Shown here piece by piece: positions 1-7,306 of a stretch of DNA of 14,714 nt. Within the stretch, counting starts at the first letter, position 1, and every line of letters begins with the position of its first letter. The position numbers and the translations under genes were made by a program. The DNA is taken from contig JAISAN010000148.1 in assembly GCA_031266635.1 (NCBI GenBank), positions 1 through 14,714 of the forward strand, given 5' to 3'. This stretch comes from Treponema sp. (GTDB lineage Bacteria; Spirochaetota; Spirochaetia; Treponematales; Breznakiellaceae). The notes under the pieces are model-generated. The model was not told the DNA's origin, made no database searches, and was given only the letters and a program-made list of their open reading frames with translations.

Positions 1-997
1 CGGCCGGAGTTCCGGCCCGGCTCCGGCCCAGGGCGTCGGCTTCTTCAATAGCATTGGGCCAGCGCTCCGCACGTACCCGGCCCCGGTCAAGGGAGGGGCT
101 GAACCAGCCGGAGGCGGAAGTTTCGGGCGCCTCACCCACGATCACTTGAACATAATCGTTAAGGATATAATCCCGGATAAAGTCCTGTTTGTAAAATTTC
201 AGCGCGTAGGTTCCCGCCGCCTCGGCCCGGAACACAAAGCTCTGTCCCTCGGGCTCAAGCCGCCGGGACTCGTAGTTGACGCCCCGCCGGGCGCCCAGTT
301 CCCCCAGGTAGACCCAGCCGGTTCCCCGGAAAGGAATCTCCACCAACTGCCCTACGGTGGCCCGGATTATCCGGGAAAAAACAATTTCTCCCCCGGAAGC
401 CGGGGGCGGCGGGGCAAGGGCTTCAATTTCCGGTTCCGGGGATGCGGGGGGGGGCTGAACCGGCCGGGCCAGCGGTTCCCGGATTATGCCGGATGGATCT
501 TCTTCGGCGGGCCGCAGACGGAGGGGCTGGGCTTCCCCGGCAGGCCGCAGGCCGGGAGGCGGCGGCGGGGGAAGCGGCGGCTCCGGGGGAGGAGGAGGCG
601 GGCTTTCATTCCCCGGCCCGGCCCCTTCCGGCGGGGGAACGGAAGCCGGTTCCGGGGGCAGAAGCAGGGCCGCGGCGTCCGGCTCAGGCAGGAGGACATC
701 AGCCTCCGGGAAAAAGGATTCGGCAGCCACTTCCGCCGGTTCAGGACTAGGTTCCGCCAAATCATCCACCTGAAGATCCTCAGTTTGTTCATCAGGAGCG
801 TCGGATATATCCGGCATATCAGCCGCGTCCGGTGCTAATTCGGCGGCGTCCATAGTTTCAGCCTCCCCGGCGGGAACCTCGGCGCTTTCCACAGGCTCCG
901 GCACCGGCTGCTCCTCTCCTGCGGGGGAGCTGCTGGCACAGGCCAGGAACAACAGGGAAATTAAGGACCCTGATAAAAAAAACCGGGATTTTTTCAT
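1..997 (-). CDS. Proline-rich lipoprotein with a conserved beta-type domain (partial, C-terminus off the left edge)
   Basis: An open frame reads from ATG at 997 to base 1 with no stop (332 codons visible), so the 3' end is missing. The N-terminus is a lipoprotein signal (MKKSRFFLSG, a hydrophobic stretch, then FLAC with the lipidated Cys at residue 20), which predicts membrane anchoring. Residues 25-200 are an acidic, Pro/Glu/Ala-rich low-complexity spacer with poly-Pro runs at about 133-148, probably spanning the periplasm. Residues 205-290 form a compact, beta-looking domain (EIPFRGTGWVYLGELG, then LKFYKQDFIRDYILNDYVQV). The visible end (NAIEEADALGRS) might begin a helical repeat region, which is a guess. 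Its ATG overlaps the stop of the upstream membrane-protein gene as ATGA, so the two are probably co-translated. I do not recognise a named family. An envelope-organising or peptidoglycan-associated role is inference only. Confidence 0.8.
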   Translation of the reverse strand, partial: MKKSRFFLSGSLISLLFLACASSSPAGEEQPVPEPVESAEVPAGEAETMDAAELAPDAADMPDISDAPDEQTEDLQVDDLAEPSPEPAEVAAESFFPEADVLLPEPDAAALLLPPEPASVPPPEGAGPGNESPPPPPPEPPLPPPPPPGLRPAGEAQPLRLRPAEEDPSGIIREPLARPVQPPPASPEPEIEALAPPPPASGGEIVFSRIIRATVGQLVEIPFRGTGWVYLGELGARRGVNYESRRLEPEGQSFVFRAEAAGTYALKFYKQDFIRDYILNDYVQVIVGEAPETSASGWFSPSLDRGRVRAERWPNAIEEADALGRSRAGTPA

Positions 998-1470
998 GGC
1001 ACACGCTCCAACAGTTCATCGATCGCCGCTTCCGCCTGTTCCCGCCAGGGTTCCTCCCCGCTTTTCAGGGGGTCCTGCCAATAGGGGGCCGCGTCTTCCC
1101 CGGTCCAGGATTCCCGGGGCATCCGTTCCAGCAGTACGCCGGGGATAAAGTCAGGCTCATCGGGCAGGAACAGCTCTTCCCGGGGAATATGGAAGCCCTG
1201 AACCGGCCCGGCCGGATCCTCCGGCGGCCCGGCGCGGGAACCGCGCTGTCCGATCAGCAGGACCACAGATAAAAGCAGCAGAACCAGTACGGCCCCCAGA
1301 CCGGCCAGCAGCCATTTCCGCTTTTCACGAAACAATACGCCGGACCTCAGGCCCTTTTCCCGGATCAGGGCAAGAAGGGATAAAAACCTGCCGGGCAGGG
1401 TCCTGAAAAAACCCGCCAGCGCGGCCCCCGGCTTTTTCAGCTTTGTCAGCAAATCCGGCAGAAACGGCAT
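994..1470 (-). CDS. Single-pass membrane protein of unknown function
   Basis: This 158-residue protein has a basic, amphipathic N-terminal part (residues 1-52, many Lys/Arg), one strong transmembrane helix at about 53-74 (WLLAGLGAVLVLLLLSVVLL) and an acidic, Pro/Trp-containing C-terminal part of about 84 residues. The positive-inside rule suggests an N-in, C-out (periplasmic) topology. The start is ATG at 1470. There is no good ribosome binding site before it (GGTGAT), and a promoter-like -10 lies only six bases away, so the message may be leaderless or the start may be misplaced. The stop codon overlaps the start of the lipoprotein gene (ATGA at 994-997), which indicates translational coupling and a shared envelope-related job. 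No family was recognised. Confidence 0.75.
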   Translation of the reverse strand: MPFLPDLLTKLKKPGAALAGFFRTLPGRFLSLLALIREKGLRSGVLFREKRKWLLAGLGAVLVLLLLSVVLLIGQRGSRAGPPEDPAGPVQGFHIPREELFLPDEPDFIPGVLLERMPRESWTGEDAAPYWQDPLKSGEEPWREQAEAAIDELLERVP

Positions 1471-1476
1471 ATCACC

Positions 1477-1505
1477 AGTATAACAGGAACGGCAGATTCT
1501 TTCAC
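1477..1505 (-). promoter_or_regulatory. Candidate sigma-70-type promoter for the membrane protein/lipoprotein pair
   Basis: On the minus strand GTGAAA (1500-1505; 4 of 6 matches to TTGACA) lies 17 bases from TATACT (1477-1482; 5 of 6 matches to TATAAT). A start site about seven bases downstream would fall on the A of the ATG at 1470, implying a leaderless or nearly leaderless transcript. This is a motif match only. Confidence 0.4.
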
Positions 1506-1559
1506 CCCCGGTTCTTCCAGGCCGGAACCCAAAACCAGGTCAAAGGACTGGCGGAAGCC

Positions 1560-1577
1560 TTTTTTTTTTGGTATCCT
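1560..1577 (+). promoter_or_regulatory. Candidate extended -10 promoter for the prfA operon
   Basis: A run of ten T (1560-1569) precedes TGG-TATCCT (1569-1577), which resembles an extended -10 element. No convincing -35 hexamer is visible. Initiation about seven bases downstream would fall at the ATG at 1584. The plus-strand genes read away from the divergent gene pair here, so a promoter is expected in this 113-base gap, but the exact element is uncertain. Confidence 0.3.
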
Positions 1578-1583
1578 TTTATT

Positions 1584-1757
1584 ATGACAATTGAAATAAA
1601 TTCCCGGGGGAACGGGGCCTGCCCCCTCTGCGCTTCCAACGGGAATTGCCGGGTACAGGATACCATTACCGCAGCCATAACAAGTTTTTCCAGCGAAGAC
1701 GACCCCATGGAACTGGTAGTGTATTCCTGTCCGCAATTTCAGGAGAAAGTATCGTGA
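1584..1757 (+). CDS. Small Cys-containing protein upstream of prfA, function unknown
   Basis: This 57-residue ORF contains CPLC near residues 14-17, a third Cys at about 23 and a fourth near the end (SCPQF). That spacing could bind a metal, though it is not a canonical zinc ribbon. Its last four bases, GTGA, contain both its own TGA stop and the GTG start of prfA, and the prfA ribosome binding site (AGGAG, 1741-1745) lies inside it. This favours real translation coupled to prfA. Codon choice (GGG, CGG, GCC, TCC, AAC) matches the neighbours. The ATG lacks a Shine-Dalgarno, so the start may be leaderless or lie elsewhere in the same frame, which is open back to 1443. I do not recognise a family. 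Confidence 0.55.
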   Translation: MTIEINSRGNGACPLCASNGNCRVQDTITAAITSFSSEDDPMELVVYSCPQFQEKVS

Positions 1758-2839
1758 ATGAACGGCTGACCTCCCTGCTCCGCCGCTATGATGAGTTGTC
1801 TCTTTTGATTCAGGACCCGGAGCTGGTAAAATACCAGAACAAATACCGGGACTTGATGAAAGAATATTCCCATTTAAGCGAGATTGCCTCCGCCCAGAAC
1901 GAAATCGACGCCCTTTCCCGGCAGATGAAAGAGACCAGAACCCTGATTCAGGACGAAAAGGATCAGGACATGCGGGAGCTTGCCCGGCAGGAGTTCAGGG
2001 AGCTGGAAACCCGGATTACCGATGCGGAGGACCGGCTCAAATTCCTCCTCATTCCCAAAGATCCGCTGGATGAAAAAAATATCATCATGGAAATCCGGGC
2101 GGGAACCGGCGGAGAGGAAGCGGCCCTGTTTGCGGCGGACCTCTACCGTATGTACGCCCGGTTTGCCGAAACCAAAGGCTGGAAATTTGAGATTATGAAT
2201 TCCAACGAGACTGAGTTGGGGGGCTTTAAGGAAATTATTTTTTCCGTCAGCGGCGGTAATGTCTACGAAAACCTCCGGTACGAGTCGGGGGTTCACCGGG
2301 TTCAGCGGGTTCCCGCCACCGAAGCGTCCGGCCGGACTCACACTTCGGCGGTTACCGTGGCGGTACTCCCCGAAGCGAATGAGACGGAAATTGACATCAA
2401 GCCGGAAGATTTACGGATCGATGTAATGCGGGCCGGCGGTCCCGGCGGACAGTGCGTCAACACCACCGATTCCGCGGTCCGGATCACCCACCTTCCTTCG
2501 GGGATCACCGTTCATTGTCAGGACGAAAAAAGTCAGATCAAAAACAAGGCCAAGGCCATGCGGATACTCCGGGCCCGGATTTATGAAATGGAAGCGGCAA
2601 AGGCGGCATCGGAACGGGCGGAGGCCCGGAAAAACCAGGTTGGTTCCGGGGACCGGTCTGAACGGATCAGAACCTACAACTTTCCCCAGAACCGCCTTAC
2701 GGATCACCGGATCAACCTGACCCTCTACAAGCTGGACCTGATTATGCAGGGAGATGTGGCGGAACTTTTTGACGCGCTAAAACTCTCCGCCCGGGAAGAA
2801 CTTCTCCAGATCAGCAGTTCCACAGCGGCCGTTAGTTAA
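1754..2839 (+). CDS. prfA: Peptide chain release factor 1 (RF1)
   Basis: RF1 recognises UAA and UAG in the ribosomal A site and triggers release of the finished protein. The 361-residue product has the normal family length. The stop-codon tripeptide PAT is at residues 187-189 (in VQRVPATE), which separates RF1 from RF2, and the catalytic GGQ is at 231-233 ([16 protein letters not shown]). Residues 1-100 form the helical domain 1. The GTG start at 1754 is chosen because AGGAG at 1741-1745 sits eight bases ahead and because the family N-terminus ([15 protein letters not shown]) begins there. An in-frame ATG further upstream at 1646 would overlap the small ORF without reason. prmC, the enzyme that methylates the GGQ glutamine, follows 15 bases downstream. 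Confidence 0.97.
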   Translation: MNERLTSLLRRYDELSLLIQDPELVKYQNKYRDLMKEYSHLSEIASAQNEIDALSRQMKETRTLIQDEKDQDMRELARQEFRELETRITDAEDRLKFLLIPKDPLDEKNIIMEIRAGTGGEEAALFAADLYRMYARFAETKGWKFEIMNSNETELGGFKEIIFSVSGGNVYENLRYESGVHRVQRVPATEASGRTHTSAVTVAVLPEANETEIDIKPEDLRIDVMRAGGPGGQCVNTTDSAVRITHLPSGITVHCQDEKSQIKNKAKAMRILRARIYEMEAAKAASERAEARKNQVGSGDRSERIRTYNFPQNRLTDHRINLTLYKLDLIMQGDVAELFDALKLSAREELLQISSSTAAVS

Positions 2840-2854
2840 TCTTCCCTCCGGGCC

Positions 2855-3835
2855 ATGACCATTACCGAAAGCCTTGCCAGGGGAACAAAATTTCTCCGCG
2901 CCCAAGGTGTAGACAGTCCCGGCCTGGACGCTTCCCTGCTCCTGGCCGAGACCTTGGGGCTCAGCCGGGAACAGCTCATCCGGCGCGGCCCCGATCCCCT
3001 GGGGGAAGCGGAGAGCCGCCATTTTTTCCGGCTCATCGGCCGCCGGATCGCCGGGGAATGTACGGCCTACATTCTGGGGCGTAAAGAATTCCGGGGGCTT
3101 GATTTTCTGGTGAACCCCGCAGTCCTTGTCCCCCGGCCGGACACCGAAACCCTGGTAGAAGCGGCGCTGGCGGTTCTGGGCCCGCCCCGCCCCGGTCCGG
3201 CCCGCTCGCTGTTGGATATGTGTACCGGTTCGGGGGCCGTGGCTGTGGCCCTGAAACACGAACGCCCGGAAATTGAAGTTTTCGCTTCGGACATTTCTCC
3301 CGAAGCCCTGGAAACCGCCCGGCTCAATGCCGTCCGGCTTCTGGGGACAGAGCTAAACCCGGCGGAACCGGGATTCACTCCGGCGGAGACAGTTTGTACG
3401 CCAATGGGGACAGAGCCCGGACAGATCAGGCGGCGGCAAAGCCCGTCCCCCGCCCTTACCTTTATTCTCAGCGATCTGTTCGGCCAAATCTCCCGCCCCT
3501 TTCACCTCATCACCGCCAATCCCCCCTATGTGAAGAGCGGTGAAATTGAAGGGCTCCCACAGGAGATTAAAAAGGAACCCCGGCTGGCCCTGGACGGCGG
3601 GGAGGACGGGCTTGATCATATCCGGGCCATTATCGCCGGAGCGCCGGAGCATCTTTTCCCCGGCGGCGGCCTTCTGCTGGAAGCGGACCCCCGGCAAATG
3701 CCCCTCATCGTTTCACTGCTTGAACATCAGGGGTTTACGGATATACAAACCTATAGGGACTTATCCGGTGCGGAGCGGGTTATCGGCGGCAGAATGCGGG
3801 AGGATATATTATGGAAGAAGTCATTTCTTCCCTGA
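2855..3835 (+). CDS. prmC: Release factor glutamine N5-methyltransferase (PrmC/HemK)
   Basis: PrmC transfers a methyl group from S-adenosylmethionine to the Gln of the GGQ motif of RF1 and RF2, and it sits directly after prfA as in many bacteria. Visible motifs are VPRPDTE at residues 92-98, the SAM-binding loop DMCTGSGAVAVAL at 121-133, SDIS at 145-148 and the catalytic NPPY at 222-225. At 326 residues it is longer than the usual 280 or so. The excess is an insert of about 35 residues (164-198, Pro/Gly/Thr-rich) between the SAM-binding core and the SDLF strand, and it contains a 12-base direct repeat. The ATG at 2855 is the first start in frame after the prfA stop, but its ribosome binding site is poor. 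The 3' end overlaps the next gene by 25 bases. Confidence 0.95.
   Translation: MTITESLARGTKFLRAQGVDSPGLDASLLLAETLGLSREQLIRRGPDPLGEAESRHFFRLIGRRIAGECTAYILGRKEFRGLDFLVNPAVLVPRPDTETLVEAALAVLGPPRPGPARSLLDMCTGSGAVAVALKHERPEIEVFASDISPEALETARLNAVRLLGTELNPAEPGFTPAETVCTPMGTEPGQIRRRQSPSPALTFILSDLFGQISRPFHLITANPPYVKSGEIEGLPQEIKKEPRLALDGGEDGLDHIRAIIAGAPEHLFPGGGLLLEADPRQMPLIVSLLEHQGFTDIQTYRDLSGAERVIGGRMREDILWKKSFLP
3342..3416 (+). repeat. 12-base direct repeat inside the prmC insert
   Basis: TGGGGACAGAGC occurs at 3342-3353 and again at 3405-3416, exactly 63 bases apart, so both copies are read in the same frame and both encode a Gly-Thr-Glu. They lie within the extra segment that other PrmC proteins lack. 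This could be a short dispersed repeat captured in frame, or a coincidence. Confidence 0.5.
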
Positions 3836-5886
3836 AAGAAAAAATCAGCCACTACGAAGAACGGGACCGGCGGCGGATCCTCGGGGCCCTGTTCCGGGAG
3901 GAAAATGTCTCAGCCGCCAAAGCGCCCGGCGTCCCCGGCGGGGACCTCAGCGTCCCCGGCCGGGCGCTGGAAATCGCCTCCATCCTCATCAGCCTGAACC
4001 TCGACGCCGATACCCTCATCGCCGCCCTGATCCTGAACCGGGGAACCGGGTTTAAGGCTGACGGAACAGAACCCGGCGGAATCTTCCCGGCCGGCGGATC
4101 CCTGGCGGAAGAATTCGGCCCCCGCATCAGCCTCCTGGTCGAAGGAGCCGCCAAAATCGCCGACATTCCGGCAAAAAACAAAACAATCCGGGAGGCGGAA
4201 AATATCAGGAAAATGTTTTTCGTCATGGCCCAGGACATCAGGATAATTTTTATCAAACTGGCGGAAAAGCTCTGCGCCCTGCGGGCCCTGGATTCCCTGC
4301 CGGCGGAGGAACAGCGGCCCATTGCCCAGGAATGTCTTGATATTTACGCCCCCCTGGCGGACCGGCTGGGTATTTCCTGGATCAAGGATGAACTGGAAGA
4401 CCTGTCCCTCAAGTACCTGAACCGGGAAGTTTACCAGCAGATAAAAGACATTGTCGCCGAAAAACGGAGCGAACGGCAGGATTTTCTCAACCGGGCGCAG
4501 GAGGCGATCAAACAGGAAGCCGCCGCCGCGGGGATCGACATCGAAGTTTTTAGCCGGGCCAAACATTTTTATTCGATTTATCAGAAGATGCGAAAGCGAA
4601 ACAAAAACGCCGGGGACATTTACGATTTATTTGGCATCAGAATTCTCTGCGGCAATATAGAAAACTGCTATACCCTGCTGGGCGTGGTCCACCGGCTCTG
4701 GAAACCTCTGGAAGGCCGCTTCAAAGATTATATTGCCATGCCCAAATCCAACGGCTATCAGAGCCTCCATACCACGGTAATGTCTCCCTCTGAAACAGCG
4801 GAAACGGGAACGCATGAGGGGCGGATCCTGGAAATTCAGATCCGGACCCATGAGATGCATCACATTGCGGAAAACGGAATCGCCAGCCACTGGCTCTACA
4901 AAAAAGGCGCCTCCAGGGATCTGGTGCGGCCGGTGGACATTTCCATTGTCAACCGCCTGCGGAACTGGAAAACCGAAAACAGGGCGGATGAACAGCGGGG
5001 CTCCGCTTCTTTCCCGGAAGATTTCAAACGGGAACTCCTGGGCGATTCAATTTATGTATTTACCCCCCAGGGAAAGGTGATAGAACTTCCCGCCGGAGCG
5101 ACCCCCATTGATTTTGCCTACAGTATCCACTCGGCCATAGGGGAACACTGCGCGGGGGCCAAGGCAGACGGGTCCATCGTCCCCCTAAGCTCGGAACTGC
5201 GGAATACCCAGGTGGTGGAGATCCTCACCAGCCCCTCCGCCCATCCCCATCTGAACTGGCTCCGGCTGGTAAAAACCGCGAAAGCCCGGAGCAAGATCAG
5301 AACCTGGCTTGAACAAAACGATGATTCGATTATCATCGAAAAAAACGTGGTGGCAAAAAAGAAGCCCGCCCCGCCGCCGGAATCCGCTCCGGTAAAAGAT
5401 TTTTCCCCGGTTCAGCGGGTAATCCAGCAAAACGCCGACGCCAATATCTTCCACGTCCGGGTAGAGGATGAAAAAAACCTGATGATCCGCTTTGCCCGCT
5501 GCTGCCGCCCGGTAACCGGCGATCCGATCATCGGCTATGTATCCCGGGGCCGGGGTATTATTATCCACCGGAAAAACTGCAGCAACCTGGCCAATATCCC
5601 CGACTTTGAAGAACGGAAGATCGAAACCGAATGGGAAAACGCCGGTTCGGTGCTGGTAAAACATTTCAGGATCGAGGCCCGCCTTTCGGCGGATCTTTTT
5701 TCCGAGATCGAGGGGGCGGTGCGGAAGCATCAGGGCCATCTTATTGAGGGGCGGCTGGAAGAAACAGCGCCGAACCGGCTCACCGGCTTTTTTACCATGC
5801 AGCTTGAATCCGCCGCTACCCTCAGGCGGGTTATCAGGAATATCCGGGGTATTCCCGGTATGTACAGTGTACAGACTCTTAACTAG
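3811..5886 (+). CDS. rel: RelA/SpoT-family (p)ppGpp synthetase with a degenerate hydrolase domain
   Basis: This long RSH protein (691 residues) makes the stringent-response alarmone (p)ppGpp from ATP and GTP/GDP. Domains in order: HD-type domain at about 25-200; synthetase at 245-365, with RFKDY (303-307), the substrate-binding SNGYQSLHTT (313-322) and EIQIRTHEMH (341-350); TGS domain at 410-473; a zinc-finger/RIS region with CC at 564-565, H586 and C590; and a C-terminal ACT domain at about 613-691. The hydrolase site is lost. The HD-family metal and catalytic positions read R51 in place of His, L75-N76 in place of the HD pair, T79-G80 in place of Glu-Asp, and E-K-L-C-A (152-156) in place of D-R-L-H-N. 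It should therefore only synthesise alarmone. ATG at 3811 has GGGAGG seven bases upstream and overlaps prmC by 25 bases. Confidence 0.93.
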   Translation: MEEVISSLKEKISHYEERDRRRILGALFREENVSAAKAPGVPGGDLSVPGRALEIASILISLNLDADTLIAALILNRGTGFKADGTEPGGIFPAGGSLAEEFGPRISLLVEGAAKIADIPAKNKTIREAENIRKMFFVMAQDIRIIFIKLAEKLCALRALDSLPAEEQRPIAQECLDIYAPLADRLGISWIKDELEDLSLKYLNREVYQQIKDIVAEKRSERQDFLNRAQEAIKQEAAAAGIDIEVFSRAKHFYSIYQKMRKRNKNAGDIYDLFGIRILCGNIENCYTLLGVVHRLWKPLEGRFKDYIAMPKSNGYQSLHTTVMSPSETAETGTHEGRILEIQIRTHEMHHIAENGIASHWLYKKGASRDLVRPVDISIVNRLRNWKTENRADEQRGSASFPEDFKRELLGDSIYVFTPQGKVIELPAGATPIDFAYSIHSAIGEHCAGAKADGSIVPLSSELRNTQVVEILTSPSAHPHLNWLRLVKTAKARSKIRTWLEQNDDSIIIEKNVVAKKKPAPPPESAPVKDFSPVQRVIQQNADANIFHVRVEDEKNLMIRFARCCRPVTGDPIIGYVSRGRGIIIHRKNCSNLANIPDFEERKIETEWENAGSVLVKHFRIEARLSADLFSEIEGAVRKHQGHLIEGRLEETAPNRLTGFFTMQLESAATLRRVIRNIRGIPGMYSVQTLN

Positions 5887-5914
5887 AGTTGTCCGCTTTA
5901 AGGAGCGCAAAAAA

Positions 5915-7069
5915 ATGATGAAAAAAATATATCTTGTTTTTTTTACCGCCTTCCTCATCGCTTCCTGTACCCTGAACAAATCGACCAGACAGGAGGGCGG
6001 CCCGGAGGAAGAAGCGGCGCCCCGGCCGGATTACCTTACCCTTGTGGCCGCCGGAGACAATTTGTTCCACGACCCGATGATCCGTCTGGATCCAAAGACA
6101 GGCTCTTATGACTTTACCGCCTCTTATGCTGAAATAGAACCCCTCATAAAACCGGCGGATATTGCGTTTATTAATCAGGAAACCGTTTTTGGCGGCGCGG
6201 CTTCCGGCTTTTCAGGCTATCCCCGGTTCAACACCCCGGCGGAGGTGGGAACCGCCCTGGCCGGCGCGGGCTTTGATGTAATAAATCACGCCACCAACCA
6301 CATTATGGACAAGGGGGAGGGGGCGGTTTTCGCAACCATGAATTATTGGGACACCATACCCGGCGTACAGTACCTGGGCATATACCGTTCCCCGGAAGAA
6401 CGGGAAACAAAAAAAGTGATTATCGAAAAAAACAATATCAAAACCGGTTTCCTTGCCTATACCTACGGTACTAACGGCCTTCCCGTTCCCCGGGACAAGC
6501 CCTACCTCGTTTCCCTCATCAACGAACCGGTTATGGAAAAAGAAATCGCCGCCCTCCGCCCCCTCTGCGACTTTCTGGTTGTTTCCATGCACTGGGGGGA
6601 AGAATACCGGCATACCCCTACGGGGGAACAGAAACGGCTTACCCGCTTCCTCGCCAATCAGGGCGTTGACCTGATCCTGGGCCACCATCCCCATGTTATA
6701 GAACCCTATGAGTATCTGGATCGCCCGGACGGCGGAAAAACCCTCTGTTTTTATTCCCTGGGGAATTTTTTATCCGGCCAGCAAAGCAGCGCTACCCAGT
6801 TGGGGGTTCTGGCATATATACGGATAAAAAAACTACACCAGGAGGTGAGCGTAGACGCCGCGGGGGTAATCCCCGTGGTAAATCATTATGAACAGGGCTT
6901 CACGGTATTCCGGGTCTATCCCCTCTATAAGTACCATGAAGCCCTGGCGGAAAAACACCTGCTCCGCATCAGGGGACGCCAGATCACCGTCCCCTTCTTC
7001 ACCGGTCTGGCGGCGGATGTTTTTACCGGAGGAAATATACTGTCAACAAATCCTTTTGAAAACTATTAA
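5915..7069 (+). CDS. CapA-family lipoprotein (metallophosphoesterase-like)
   Basis: The product of 384 residues starts with a lipoprotein signal (MMKKIYLVFFTAFLIASC, Cys 18), so it is probably a membrane-anchored envelope protein. The rest matches the CapA/PGA-synthesis fold, a calcineurin-like phosphoesterase: AAGDNLFHD (45-53), NQETVFGG (87-94), NHATNHIMD (124-132), SMHWGEEY (224-231), GHHPHVIEPYEYL (256-268) and FYSLGNFLSG (279-288). All the usual Asp/His/Asn metal ligands appear present. CapA proteins are linked to poly-gamma-glutamate or capsule export, but many homologues act elsewhere, so the substrate is unknown. AAGGAG at 5900-5905 sets the start at 5915. The gene is 28 bases after rel and is the last plus-strand gene before a hairpin, so it probably shares the operon. 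Confidence 0.88.
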   Translation: MMKKIYLVFFTAFLIASCTLNKSTRQEGGPEEEAAPRPDYLTLVAAGDNLFHDPMIRLDPKTGSYDFTASYAEIEPLIKPADIAFINQETVFGGAASGFSGYPRFNTPAEVGTALAGAGFDVINHATNHIMDKGEGAVFATMNYWDTIPGVQYLGIYRSPEERETKKVIIEKNNIKTGFLAYTYGTNGLPVPRDKPYLVSLINEPVMEKEIAALRPLCDFLVVSMHWGEEYRHTPTGEQKRLTRFLANQGVDLILGHHPHVIEPYEYLDRPDGGKTLCFYSLGNFLSGQQSSATQLGVLAYIRIKKLHQEVSVDAAGVIPVVNHYEQGFTVFRVYPLYKYHEALAEKHLLRIRGRQITVPFFTGLAADVFTGGNILSTNPFENY

Positions 7070-7072
7070 GGG

Positions 7073-7102
7073 AACCTCTGGAAACTTCAGTTCTCAGAGG
7101 TT
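7073..7102 (+). terminator. Hairpin in the convergent gap, probable terminator of the prfA-capA operon
   Basis: AACCTCTG (7073-7080) pairs with CAGAGGTT (7095-7102) around a 14-base loop that can pair further (AACT/AGTT). On the plus strand it ends in a short T run (TTTT at 7101-7104). It lies between the capA-like stop (7069) and the stop of the convergent zinc-ribbon gene (7110), so it could serve both strands. The weak T tract leaves efficiency uncertain. Confidence 0.6.
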
Positions 7103-7109
7103 TTCGTAC

Positions 7110-7298
7110 CTAAACGTGGATTACGCTTTTTTTACCGTGTTTAATGGCGGCCCGGCAGGTCTTGCAAATCTTAACCTTCACTTCTCCCGCTTCCTGTTCA
7201 TAAAGAACCTTTACATTGGTCCGTTTACAAACCGGACATTCCCCCCGGCCGTGGGAAACCAGTTCCCGTATTCCTTTGCCTCTGTGCGCTTTCGACAT
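7110..7298 (-). CDS. Small basic zinc-ribbon protein at the end of the alpha operon, uncharacterised
   Basis: This 62-residue protein has two Cys pairs, CPVC (21-24) and CKTC (45-48), separated by 20 residues: a four-Cys zinc ribbon. It is very basic (15 Lys/Arg against 5 Glu, plus four His), with HRGKGIREL at the N-terminus and IKHGKKSVIHV at the C-terminus. The TAG of rplQ runs straight into its Shine-Dalgarno (GGGGGAGAG), with ATG only eight bases after the stop, so it is cotranscribed and coupled with the ribosomal genes. It is not L31, L32, L33, L36 or S14 by sequence. Size, charge, metal motif and position fit an accessory ribosomal or rRNA-binding protein, but this is inference. A zinc-dependent regulator is the main alternative. 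Confidence 0.85.
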   Translation of the reverse strand: MSKAHRGKGIRELVSHGRGECPVCKRTNVKVLYEQEAGEVKVKICKTCRAAIKHGKKSVIHV

Positions 7299-7306
7299 CT
7301 CTCCCC

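Noticed and set aside
146..838. Long plus-strand open frame (230 codons), Arg/Gly-rich
   Set aside because: It is antisense to the proline-rich lipoprotein; complementary reading of Pro codons gives Gly/Arg runs. No ribosome binding site or domain, whereas the minus-strand frame has a lipoprotein signal and a coherent domain.
1646..1753. Upstream in-frame ATG extension of prfA
   Set aside because: RF1 proteins begin at the helix encoded from 1754, where a good Shine-Dalgarno exists; the extension only overlaps the small ORF in another frame.
5185..5979. 264-codon minus-strand frame opposite rel
   Set aside because: It is antisense to a complete, domain-rich RSH gene, has no recognisable motifs and is a product of GC-rich codon bias.
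7110..7298. Reading the zinc-ribbon gene as ribosomal protein L31 or L36
   Set aside because: L31 begins MKxxIHP with a different Cys layout, and L36 is already present as rpmJ; neither fits C-x2-C-x20-C-x2-C.
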